A stretch of 64,000 nt of DNA from Solirubrobacterales bacterium (GTDB taxonomy: Bacteria; Actinomycetota; Thermoleophilia; Solirubrobacterales; Solirubrobacteraceae): the NCBI GenBank assembly GCA_027449125.1, contig DAIDME010000089.1, positions 124,001 to 188,000 on the forward strand, in the 5' to 3' direction. The notes beneath the pieces were generated by a model. It was given only the letters and a program-made list of their open reading frames with translations, had not been told where the DNA came from and did not search any database. The position numbers and the translations under genes were made by a program. Shown here in pieces: positions 15,680-23,000 of this stretch (its first letter is position 1; each line of letters starts with the position of its first letter).

Positions 15680-16975
15680 CTACGCGTCGCGCCGCTCGCG
15701 GATGCGGACAGCCTCGATGCGGTTCTGGCGCACCGACTCGACCCTGATCGAGTAGCCGTTGGCCTGGATCGTGTCCCCGCGCTTGGGCAACCGGCCCAGC
15801 TCCGTGAAGACGAAGCCCCCAACCGAGTTGTAGGCGTCGGTGTCGACCGGCAGCTCGAGGCCGTAGTCCTCCAGGTCTGTGACCGCGACATGGCCGCGCA
15901 CGAACCAGTCGCCCCCGGCCAGGCGCCGCACGGCGCCGCCCGCAGGGTCGTTCTCGTCGGCGATCTCGCCGACGACCTCCTCGATGATGTCCTCGATCGT
16001 GACGATGCCGGCCGTGCGCCCGTACTCGTCCACGACGATCCCCAGCTCCGTTCGTTCGCGTTGCAGGTCGGCCAGCAGGTCGTCCAGCGGCTTGGTCTCG
16101 GGGAAGATCGGCGCCTCGAGCACGAGCGAGCGGAAGTCAGCCTCCTCTCCCCCGTCCATCAGCCGCCTGACCAGCTGGTTGACGTGGACGATCCCCCGCA
16201 CCCGGTCCTGATCCTCCTCCTCGGTCACGACCAGCCGCGAATGGCCCGTGGCGACCGCCCGCCGCAGCGCCGCGCCGACGGTCTCGGTGATGTCGACGGT
16301 GACCACGGCCGGGATCGGCGTCATCACCTGCCGCGCCTCCTGCTCGTGGAGGTGAAACACGCCGGTCAGCATCTCCGCCTCGCCGACGTCGATCTGGCCG
16401 CCAGTCTGGGACTCGGCGATCAGGCGCTTCAGCTCCTCTGGCGTGCCATGCGCCGGCTCTGCGTCCGGATCGACACCGAGTCGCCTGAGCAGCCACTCGG
16501 ACGAGCTGTTGAGCCCGGCTATGAACGGCCGGAAGGCGACCATGAAGGTCTGCATCGGCGGCGCGATCCGGCGAGCCAGGCCCTCGGCGTGCTGGATCGT
16601 GTAGAGCTTCGGGACGATCTCGCCCACGGTGCTCTGAAAGAACGTGATCAGCACGTAGGCGACGATGACGCTCAGCACGACCGCCAGCTCGTCCGCCGTG
16701 CCGGCGCCGACCGCCGCCCTCAGCGCCCGCGCCACCGCCGGCTCGCCCAGCGCGCCGATGCCGATCGAAGCCATCGTGATCCCGACCTGGCAGGCCGAGA
16801 TGTAGTCGCCAATCTGCTCCAGCTGCGTCAGTGCCATGCGCGCCCCGCGCGAGCCTTCCTCCGCCAGCTCCTCCAGGCGGCCACGGCGTGAGCGCACGAG
16901 CGCGTACTCGGCGACGACGAAGAAGGCGTTGACCAGCACGAGCAGCGCGGCGAGCACGATCAGCAGAGGGTTCAT
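15680..16975 (-). CDS. CNNM/CorC-HlyC-family membrane protein with CBS domains
   Basis: A 431-residue protein of the hemolysin-C/CNNM family, linked in homologues to Mg2+/Co2+ transport. Residues 1-200 are the DUF21 transmembrane domain (PLLIVLAALLVLVNAFFVVAEYAL, with four hydrophobic segments). Two CBS domains follow at about 205-325 (MTPIPAVVTVD and the RTAGIVTIEDIIEEVVG region), and a CorC_HlyC C-terminal domain occupies about 345-425. I chose the ATG at 16973-16975 with GGGGGGAG upstream, since the frame extending to 17032 adds a non-conserved Cys-rich stretch. Family function is still debated between transporter and regulator. Confidence 0.85.
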   Translation of the reverse strand: MNPLLIVLAALLVLVNAFFVVAEYALVRSRRGRLEELAEEGSRGARMALTQLEQIGDYISACQVGITMASIGIGALGEPAVARALRAAVGAGTADELAVVLSVIVAYVLITFFQSTVGEIVPKLYTIQHAEGLARRIAPPMQTFMVAFRPFIAGLNSSSEWLLRRLGVDPDAEPAHGTPEELKRLIAESQTGGQIDVGEAEMLTGVFHLHEQEARQVMTPIPAVVTVDITETVGAALRRAVATGHSRLVVTEEEDQDRVRGIVHVNQLVRRLMDGGEEADFRSLVLEAPIFPETKPLDDLLADLQRERTELGIVVDEYGRTAGIVTIEDIIEEVVGEIADENDPAGGAVRRLAGGDWFVRGHVAVTDLEDYGLELPVDTDAYNSVGGFVFTELGRLPKRGDTIQANGYSIRVESVRQNRIEAVRIRERRDA

Positions 16976-17041
16976 GCTCCCCCCCGTGGCGCAGCACATG
17001 CTGGAGAGGGCCGGCGCACCGGCCGTCGACATCGCTCCGGG

Positions 17042-17362
17042 TCAGCGTTCATCCAGAGGTTTGGCCGCTGTCTGATCGAGCAGAGCGTCGAAGCGTGCGG
17101 CCATGTCGAAGTCGGTCTCCGTCAGCCCACCGGCCGCGTGATTGGTGAGGCTGAGCTTCAGCTTGTTCCACCCGTGGACGAGGATATCGGGATGGTGGTT
17201 GTGGGCCTCAGCGACGTCGGCGACACGGTTGACGAACGCGATCGTGGCGGCGAAGTCCGGGAACGCCAGGTCGCGCACGATCAGACCCTGCTCGTGCCGC
17301 CAGGAGCTGCCGAGCAGTCGCGCGGCGATCTCGTCGCCGGTCAGGCGTGGTGGGGTAGTCAT
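17042..17362 (-). CDS. Pterin-4a-carbinolamine dehydratase
   Basis: A 106-residue enzyme of the PCD/DCoH family, which dehydrates 4a-hydroxytetrahydrobiopterin. The active-site signature HNHHPDI and the following W-x-x-L-x-L-x-x-H (WNKLKLSLTNH) are present, as is the ANRVA-type helix (FVNRVADVAEAH). I start it at the ATG 17360-17362 (MTTPPRL), normal for the family. No pterin-dependent hydroxylase gene is nearby; in many bacteria the role is in molybdopterin or pterin repair. The neighbour on the plus strand starts only 14 bases away. Confidence 0.9.
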   Translation of the reverse strand: MTTPPRLTGDEIAARLLGSSWRHEQGLIVRDLAFPDFAATIAFVNRVADVAEAHNHHPDILVHGWNKLKLSLTNHAAGGLTETDFDMAARFDALLDQTAAKPLDER

Positions 17363-17376
17363 ATCTTTGACCTCAT

Positions 17377-18276
17377 ATGCGCATCGTAAGCCTCGTGCCG
17401 TCGGCAACGGAGATGCTCTTCGCCCTGGGCCTCGACGACCACGTGGTGGCGGTCACGCACGAGTGCGACTTTCCCCCTGCGGCCAACGCCCTGCCACGCG
17501 TCACCCGTGATCGGCTGCCAGCGGGCCTGACAGCGGCCGAGATCGACGCGGCGGTCAAGGAGAGCACGCTCAGGGGCGAGTCGATCTACGAGTTGGATGC
17601 CGAGCTGCTGCACGAGCTGCAGCCGAATCTGATCATCACACAGGCGCTCTGCGAGGTCTGCGCGGTTTCGGTCGAGGACGTGCGCGAGGTCGCCGAGGAG
17701 ATCGACAGCCGGCCGGTCGTCCTCTCGCTGGACCCGCACACGCTGGGCGAGGTGCTCGGCAGCGCGCGCACGATCGCGCAGGCCACGGACGCCAAGGACG
17801 CCGCCGTGGAGCTGATCCGCGAAGCCGCCGCCCGAATCGACCGCGTCCGTCTGCTGGTGCGGGGGGCGCGCCGTCCGCGTGTGGTGGCGCTCGAGTGGCT
17901 CGACCCTCCCTACGCGGCCGGTCACTGGACGCCACAGATGATCGCCTACGGCGGCGGCGAGGACGTGCTCGGCCTCGCCGGCGAGAGCTCTGAGGAACAT
18001 GCCTGGGAGGTGGTGGCCGCCGCCGAGCCGGATCTCGTGATCGTGATGCCGTGTGGGTTCGACGCGGAGATCGCTCACCGCGAGGCGGAGATGCACAGGG
18101 AGGAGCTCGCGGCGCTCGGCGCCGGCGAGGTGATCGCCGTGGACGGCGGCGCATACTTCTCGCGGCCGGGCCCACGGCTGATCGACGGCCTGGAGCTGCT
18201 CGCCCACCTCATCCACCCGGAGCTCGTGCCGGTCAGCGACGAGCTTGCGGCGGGCGCCATCACGGTCGCGCTCTAG
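17377..18276 (+). CDS. Cobalamin/heme-type periplasmic-binding-fold protein (BtuF-like)
   Basis: A 299-residue class III binding-fold protein (helical backbone), starting MRIVSLVPSATEMLFALGL, the hallmark of BtuF-like cobalamin-binding proteins. TLGEVLGSARTIAQATD and the C-terminal SRPGPRLIDGLELLA are also typical. It has no signal peptide or lipobox, and no ABC permease is adjacent. This cytosolic subgroup is common in actinobacteria and its role is unsettled. The start at 17377 nearly abuts the divergent dehydratase gene. The end overlaps the convergent rhomboid gene by four bases. Confidence 0.8.
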   Translation: MRIVSLVPSATEMLFALGLDDHVVAVTHECDFPPAANALPRVTRDRLPAGLTAAEIDAAVKESTLRGESIYELDAELLHELQPNLIITQALCEVCAVSVEDVREVAEEIDSRPVVLSLDPHTLGEVLGSARTIAQATDAKDAAVELIREAAARIDRVRLLVRGARRPRVVALEWLDPPYAAGHWTPQMIAYGGGEDVLGLAGESSEEHAWEVVAAAEPDLVIVMPCGFDAEIAHREAEMHREELAALGAGEVIAVDGGAYFSRPGPRLIDGLELLAHLIHPELVPVSDELAAGAITVAL

Positions 18277-19157
18277 ATCACGCTGCCGCTGGGCAGCAGC
18301 CCGGGGCCGCCGGCGACCGCCACGGAGCCGATCACGGCCAGCACGCCGATCAGCGCGCAGCCACCGAGCACCACCGCCCGACGGTCGCGCTTCTCGCCGT
18401 ACTCGATGACCAGCCAGCCACCCGCGAGCCCGGCGATGAAGCCGAACAGGTGTCCACCGATCGAGATGCCCGCGACCCCCAGGTCGAACACCAGGTTCAG
18501 CAGCAGGATCGGCAGCAGCCCCGACTGCCACAGCGATATCCGTCGCGCGCGGGCAATGACTATCAGCGTTCCAAAGACGCCGAAGATGGCCCCGGAGGCA
18601 CCCAGGGTCGGCACGTCGGGCGAGAACCACAGGGCGCCAAAGGAGCCGGCGAGGAGCGCGGCGAAGTAGATCGCGGTGAAGTAGAGCTTGCCGACCGCCG
18701 GCTCGATCGCACGTCCGACGAACCACAGCGACAGCATGTTTATGCCGATGTGGATGATGCTCGCGTGCAGGAAGCCGGAGGTCAGCAGTCGCCAATACTC
18801 GTGGTGGCCGTGAGCCATCAGGGGGCCGTACAGGGCGCCGTTGAAGTAGACCCAGCCGCTGTCCGAGCCGCCGAGCGTGACCCCGTCGGCGACCTCCCAG
18901 AGAAACACGATCACGTTGATCGCGATCAGCACCTCGGTCGCCGACCAGGTGCGCGGGTCGCTCCAGGACTTGGGCCGCCCGAAGGAGGCGCTGACGCCGC
19001 GGCCCTGCATCCGGCGCACCTTGGTGCGGTGGCTGGCGCACTCGGGGCAGCGCATGCCGACCGGCGTGGGCGTCATGCAGTCCGGACAGATCGGCCGGCC
19101 GCAGTTCGAGCACGACACCCCGGTCGTCCGGTCGGGGTGTCTGTAGCAGGTGGCCAC
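18273..19157 (-). CDS. Rhomboid intramembrane serine protease with N-terminal zinc ribbon
   Basis: A 294-residue polytopic protease. The catalytic dyad is Ser188 in LGASGAIFG and His236 in IGGHLFGF, and HIGINMLSLW is the usual oxyanion-side motif. Six or seven hydrophobic segments cover residues 73-270. The first 42 residues are a cytosolic metal-binding module with Cys4, 16, 19, 24, 27, 37 and 40 (CSNCGRPICPDC and CPEC), as in actinobacterial and myxobacterial rhomboids. Such proteases cut membrane substrates within the bilayer. It is followed three bases downstream on the same strand by nothing; the plus-strand binding protein converges on it with a four-base overlap. Confidence 0.9.
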   Translation of the reverse strand: MATCYRHPDRTTGVSCSNCGRPICPDCMTPTPVGMRCPECASHRTKVRRMQGRGVSASFGRPKSWSDPRTWSATEVLIAINVIVFLWEVADGVTLGGSDSGWVYFNGALYGPLMAHGHHEYWRLLTSGFLHASIIHIGINMLSLWFVGRAIEPAVGKLYFTAIYFAALLAGSFGALWFSPDVPTLGASGAIFGVFGTLIVIARARRISLWQSGLLPILLLNLVFDLGVAGISIGGHLFGFIAGLAGGWLVIEYGEKRDRRAVVLGGCALIGVLAVIGSVAVAGGPGLLPSGSVI

Positions 19158-19160
19158 CGG

Positions 19161-19502
19161 CTACCGTTCCGGCAGGATCCGCCGGGCTTCCTCGGCGATG
19201 TCGTTGAGTGTCTGCTCGGCGTACTGGAGCAGGGTCGTGCCCTCGCCGGGACGCGCCCGCTGGCGTGCCCGCACGCGCAGGGCCACGAGCGCGGTGCCGG
19301 CGGTGAGCGTGACTCCGGCGGCGAGCAGTGGTCGCACCCAGTTGCGCGGGTCGCGCATCGCCGCCAGCTCCCAGCTGTCGAGCTCATCCTGGGCAGCTTC
19401 GGTGAGCGCGGCCAGCGTGGATTCGAGCTGCTCGGTCATACGCACGGGCGGATCCACCGGCGCGAAGGCCTCTCGTAGCATCGCCTCGAGGTTGGCGGTC
19501 AT
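19161..19502 (-). CDS. Small membrane protein partner of the adjacent sigma factor
   Basis: A 113-residue protein: a cytosolic helical part (residues 1-50, including MLREAFAPVDPPVRMTEQLE), one transmembrane segment near 55-75 (WVRPLLAAGVTLTAGTALVAL), then a basic and helical tail. It overlaps the sigma factor stop by four bases (ATGA), the classic layout for an anti-sigma factor, but there is no HxxxCxxC zinc anti-sigma motif. Its role as anti-sigma is inferred from position and topology only. Confidence 0.6.
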   Translation of the reverse strand: MTANLEAMLREAFAPVDPPVRMTEQLESTLAALTEAAQDELDSWELAAMRDPRNWVRPLLAAGVTLTAGTALVALRVRARQRARPGEGTTLLQYAEQTLNDIAEEARRILPER

Positions 19503-20143
19503 GGCTTGTCCATCTGTTCGTCGTCGGTGGCCACGATCCCTTCGAGCTGCCTGATCGCGCGGTGCAGGAGCACCTTCGTGGCGCCGTCCGAGCGCCCCAG
19601 CGCACGCGCGATCTCACGGTTGTCCATGCCCAGCGCGAAGCGCATGATGAGCGCTTCACGGCGGTCGTCGGGAAGCTGCTGGACGCCGTCGATGATGGCC
19701 TTCAGCTGCTCGCGACCCTCCACCAGCGCCTCGGTCGTGTGCGGGGTCGAGATCATCTCGGCGTCCTCGATCGCCGCCTCCGGACGGCGCGAGCGATCGC
19801 GATAGAGGTTCGCGGCGAGGTTGTGGGCGATGCGGATGAGCCAGGGGCGCAGCGGGCGTCCGTCGGACTCGCGCAGCGCCCGCTCGAAGTGGCGGTAAGC
19901 CTGCAGGAACGTCTGCTCGGTGAGGTCCTCGGCGTCGTGGTGGTTGCCGACACGGTAGAAGGAGTAGGAGTAGACGTCGCGCAGATGCTCGCGGTAGAGC
20001 GCGCTGAAACGCTCATCCAGTGCGGCCTTGCTCTTGGGCTGACTCTCGGCCACCGCAGGGAGGCTAGCTCGCGGCCCGCCTCGGCGGCGGCGAGCGCCGG
20101 CACCCGAGTGCTCGTTGCGGTGGCGGGCGCAGGCTGCATCCAC
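19499..20143 (-). CDS. ECF-type RNA polymerase sigma factor
   Basis: A sigma-70 family factor with region 2 (YREHLRDVYSYSFYRVGNHHDAEDLTEQTFLQAYRHF, about residues 48-85) and region 4 (LPDDRREALIMRFALGMDNREIARALG) separated by ~60 residues, and no regions 1 or 3, as in ECF factors. DAEDLTEQTF is the region 2.2/2.3 polymerase contact. The first ~30 residues of the longest frame are Arg-rich and odd; a GTG at 20053 (VAESQPKSK) would give a more normal 184-residue protein. It is coupled to the small membrane protein downstream. Confidence 0.85.
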   Translation of the reverse strand: MDAACARHRNEHSGAGARRRRGGPRASLPAVAESQPKSKAALDERFSALYREHLRDVYSYSFYRVGNHHDAEDLTEQTFLQAYRHFERALRESDGRPLRPWLIRIAHNLAANLYRDRSRRPEAAIEDAEMISTPHTTEALVEGREQLKAIIDGVQQLPDDRREALIMRFALGMDNREIARALGRSDGATKVLLHRAIRQLEGIVATDDEQMDKP

Positions 20144-20195
20144 CAGTTTCTACACAGTCGGGCCAGCGCCGTTACAGGTGGCCGGCCCGCGGCTG

Positions 20196-21668
20196 TCAGC
20201 TGTCGAAGCCCACGCCGAAGCGGTCCAGGGTCCGCAGCCACAGGCCACGCTGGCCGCTGCGATCGGCCGCGGCCAGCCGGTTGCTGGTGAGCCCGATCAC
20301 CGCTTGGCGCAGCGGCTCTGGCGGGAACGGCACGGGCCGGCGGCGCACGAAGCGCAGCGCCGTCACCTCACCGGTGCGGCGGTCGAGCAGATCCAGGCCC
20401 GTGCGCGCCCCGAAGCGGCTGGCGCCCACCCCCAGCCCCGTGTAGCCCAGCGCATATACGGCGCGGCCGCCGAGCGCCCGCCCGAAGAACACCGAGAAGC
20501 GGCTGCAGGTGTCGATCGCCCCGCCCCAGCGGTGGCTGAAGCGCACGCCCTCCAGCTGCGGGAAGTTCGTGAAGAAGTTGGCCGCAAGGCGCCGAAAGGT
20601 CGCCTGGTGCTGGTCGTACTCGGGACCGACCGGGCCGCCGCGGCGGTAGACGGCGTCGTACCCACCCCAGAGGATGCGGTTATCAGCGGTCAGGCGGTAG
20701 TAGTGAAAGCGGTTGCCGCTGTCACCGACCCCCTGCCGACCGGTCCAGCCCAGCTGCGCCAGGCGCTCCGGCCCGAGCGGTTCGCTGACGAGCACGTAGT
20801 CGTATACGGGAGCGACGTAGCGGCCGATCGCCGGCACGAGCGGCGCGTAGGCGCTGGTGGCCAGCAGCAGACGCTCGGCCCGCACGGCGCCCGTGCCGGT
20901 CAGCGCCTCGACACCTGCCCCGTGCTTGCGCAGGCGCCGCACGCGCGAGTGCTCGTGGATCTCGACCCCGGCGCGCAGCGCCGCGCCGCGCAGCCCGTCG
21001 GCCAGCTTGGCCGGGTTTACGAGCGCGGCGCCGCTTCGCTGCCAAAGCCCGCCGAGGTACAGCGGCGAGCGGATCTGCGCCTGCAGAGCCTCGGCATCGA
21101 GCAGCTCGGCCCGCTGGCCGAACTGCTCGAACAGGCGCTGTGCCTCGCTGAGCCCGGCCAGCTGGTGCGGCGCCACAGCGACGTCAAGCTCGCCGGTGGT
21201 CTCGAGCTCGGCGCTGATCCGGTGACGACCGAGGTCCGAGAGCAACGCGTCGTAGTTTGCGGTCCCCAAGCGCTCGAGCGCGGCGAGCTCGTCCGGGAAC
21301 CTGGCCATGCCGTTGGCGATCCCGTGGGTCAGCGAGTAGTTCAGGAAGCCGCCGTTACGTACGCTCGCCCCGGATCCGCAGCGGCCGGCCTCCAGCACGA
21401 CCACCTCGCGCCGCGGCTCGAGCTCCTTGGCGTAGAGCGCCGCCCAGAGCCCGGTGAAGCCACCACCGACGATGCACAGGTCGGCCTCGCGCGTCCGCTC
21501 GAGCGGCGCGTGCGGGTCACGGGCCGGCAGCGTCTGCGGCCAGAAGGCCTCCGGCTGCGCGTCCGCCAGGGACCGCTGCAGGCTGGGGTGCGAAGTTCGA
21601 GCTGGCCACGGTATCGGCAACGCCCTGCATGATCCCAGCTCGGCGGGCGTCTGACGCGCCCAAATCAC
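20196..21668 (-). CDS. FAD-dependent amine/amino-acid oxidase (DAO family)
   Basis: A flavoprotein oxidoreductase of the D-amino-acid oxidase/glycine oxidase fold, about 490 residues. The FAD dinucleotide motif is CIVGGGFTGLWAALYAKE, followed by VVLEAGRCGSGASVRNGG; the C-terminal YALGYTGLGVGASRFGA holds the second FAD contact. The layout resembles gamma-glutamylputrescine oxidase (PuuB-like) enzymes that oxidise amines to aldehydes with H2O2. The frame is open to 21911 but its upstream part is Arg/Pro-rich; I place the start at GTG 21668, and a TTG near 21620 is also possible. It stands alone. Confidence 0.82.
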   Translation of the reverse strand: MIWARQTPAELGSCRALPIPWPARTSHPSLQRSLADAQPEAFWPQTLPARDPHAPLERTREADLCIVGGGFTGLWAALYAKELEPRREVVVLEAGRCGSGASVRNGGFLNYSLTHGIANGMARFPDELAALERLGTANYDALLSDLGRHRISAELETTGELDVAVAPHQLAGLSEAQRLFEQFGQRAELLDAEALQAQIRSPLYLGGLWQRSGAALVNPAKLADGLRGAALRAGVEIHEHSRVRRLRKHGAGVEALTGTGAVRAERLLLATSAYAPLVPAIGRYVAPVYDYVLVSEPLGPERLAQLGWTGRQGVGDSGNRFHYYRLTADNRILWGGYDAVYRRGGPVGPEYDQHQATFRRLAANFFTNFPQLEGVRFSHRWGGAIDTCSRFSVFFGRALGGRAVYALGYTGLGVGASRFGARTGLDLLDRRTGEVTALRFVRRRPVPFPPEPLRQAVIGLTSNRLAAADRSGQRGLWLRTLDRFGVGFDS

Positions 21669-21886
21669 CGCTGCCGCTTGTACGGGTCGGCAGAGCGGAC
21701 GCAGGCGGTCGCCACCATCGCGCAGCGCACCGGCCTGGCGCCAGCCCCGCTGGCCACGAGCCGGCGGATCAGTCGTTGGCTGACGGTCGCATCCCCGGCT
21801 TCGGGCTCGCTCCAGCCCGAGACGCCACGGGACCACCGCGAAGTGGCGATCGAAACGCCCAGGCGCTAACGTTCGCGCCAGCGCCC

Positions 21887-22054
21887 ATGGGCAGACAACC
21901 GGCCACCGCAATCGTCGTGATCGTGATGGTCGTCGTGATCGTGCTGGTCGACGTGCTCTTCTTCAGACACCACTTCTGGCAGCGGCTGATGGCCAACATC
22001 GGCATCGTGCTGGTCTTCGGCGCCTTCGCGCTGCGTTTCCTGAAGAAGTCCTGA
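21887..22054 (+). CDS. Small two-TM membrane protein
   Basis: A 55-residue protein with two hydrophobic segments (residues 7-25 and 36-48) joined by a short basic loop FRHHFWQRL and ending in LKKS. The ATG at 21887 begins MGRQPATA. The pattern is common for small uncharacterised actinobacterial membrane proteins. It diverges from the FAD oxidase and has no partner downstream. Function unknown. Confidence 0.6.
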   Translation: MGRQPATAIVVIVMVVVIVLVDVLFFRHHFWQRLMANIGIVLVFGAFALRFLKKS

Positions 22055-22189
22055 CGCTGGATACCTGCGTTACGCCGCTGACGCCAACCTTGATCCCCAG
22101 GAGCGCCGCTTGCGTGTGCCCTAGATAGGCGGGTTGCGAGTCCCGCGGGCGCTGCCGCCCTGCGAACGAGTCTCACGCCAGGCAGCGAG

Positions 22190-22394
22190 TCAGCGCGGGT
22201 GAGCTGGTGCTGGGATCCGGAGCTGCCGGCAGATTGCGCGGATGGCTTCGGCCGGGATCTCGTTGTGCCTTGGCACGGGGGCGCGCAGGTCGCTGCCGGG
22301 TTGTTACCGATCACGTGGTCGGCGCGCTCGCGCAGAATCTCGCAGCGATAATCGGCGAGATGGCCTTTGAGGTCATGGCGTCTCAGGCCGCCGG
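22190..22394 (-). pseudogene. hicA: hicA toxin relic (frameshifted, start lost)
   Basis: Two reading frames together spell a HicA-type mRNA interferase. The first reads LRRHDLKGHLADYRCEILRE, then DHVIGNNPA, matching the usual RRxxLxxHLxxxGCxLLREGxxHxIxxNP; the second reads PVPRHNEIPAEAIRAICRQL, matching the C-terminal VPRHxEIxxGTxRAICRQLGI. The join needs a one-base shift near 22285-22295. The usual ATG/GTG start is replaced by CTG. It overlaps the end of the hicB relic, the normal hicB-hicA order in this subtype. Confidence 0.65.
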
Positions 22395-22622
22395 GGCGAG
22401 ATCGAGCGTGACCTGTTCGGTGTGCCCGCCGCCGATCGGCGGTGTGCGCCCCTGCTCCCGATAGGAGGCGACCATTTCAGCCGCGGCAGCGAGCAAAATC
22501 GCCCGCGCCTCCTCCGGAGTGCGGCCGCAGCTGACAACCGCCGGCCACTGAGCCTACTGCGCCATCGTCCAGCCGTCCCCATCAGGGGTGAACACCGCGG
22601 TCAACGTGACAGGCAAGCTCAT
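22383..22622 (-). pseudogene. hicB: hicB antitoxin relic with in-frame amber stop
   Basis: From ATG 22620-22622 the frame reads MSLPVTLTAVFTPDGDGWTM, then AQ, a TAG at 22554-22556, and continues AQWPAVVSCGRTPEEARAIL, EMVASYREQGRTPP to TGA at 22383. This is a HicB-like partial RNase H fold of 79 codons, with the typical DGDGW, GRTPEEA and helix blocks. Only one stop interrupts it, so decay is recent or the stop was acquired once. It would have neutralised HicA. Confidence 0.7.
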
Positions 22623-22926
22623 CGCCACTGAAACGCTCGCCGGCGAAAGAGCGCTCGAGAAGAGCCGCCAGAGGCCGGGCGCCATCAACTCTCCCGAGCC
22701 CGCCACCAACCCAGGCGGCCCAACGCGCGGAATCATCGAGAGAACGCCGCGCACGCGCCCACAGACGGCTCAGACTCGGCCCTCGCCCTCACCGCCCCCG
22801 GGCGCCTCGGCTCACACCCAGCCAGGGTGGGGATTCCTCATGATCGGATCAGAGGAGGACACCTTGACCAGGTCCACCGGCCAGCTAATGACTGACCGGC
22901 AGCCGCCAGTTCCAGGACTTTTATCA

Positions 22927-22999
22927 AGCCCGCTGTCGGACTCGAACCGACAACCGCCTCATTACAAGTGAGGTGCGCTACCAATTGCGCCAAGCGGGC
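22927..22999 (-). tRNA. tRNA-Thr (anticodon UGU)
   Basis: All arms fold without mismatch: acceptor GCCCGCT/AGCGGGC, D stem GCGC/GCGC, anticodon stem CCTCA/TGAGG with loop CTTGTAA, and T stem GTCGG/CCGAC with loop TTCGAGT. The anticodon TGT reads ACA threonine codons. CCA is not encoded (TTGA follows). The mature 5' end is one base after the stop codon of the FTR1 gene on the same strand. Confidence 0.97.
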
Positions 23000-23000
23000 G

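Larger units (their letters stand above)
22055..22926. other. Gene-poor scar with toxin-antitoxin relics
   Basis: Between the small membrane protein and tRNA-Thr there is no intact gene. The middle carries broken hicB and hicA on the minus strand. The flanks (22055-22189 and 22623-22926) show only short frames in all directions; I see no integrase, transposase or terminal repeats. The position next to a tRNA 3' end suggests an eroded integration site, but no duplicated tRNA tail was found by eye. Confidence 0.45.

Noticed and set aside
17359-19113. Minus-strand frame of 584 codons overlapping the BtuF-like and rhomboid genes
   Set aside because: It covers a real gene on each strand in shifted frames, and only the shorter frames show family motifs.
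22623-22926. Plus-strand frame around 22588-22971 ending in the tRNA
   Set aside because: It runs into the tRNA gene and is Pro/Arg/Ser-rich; not protein-like.
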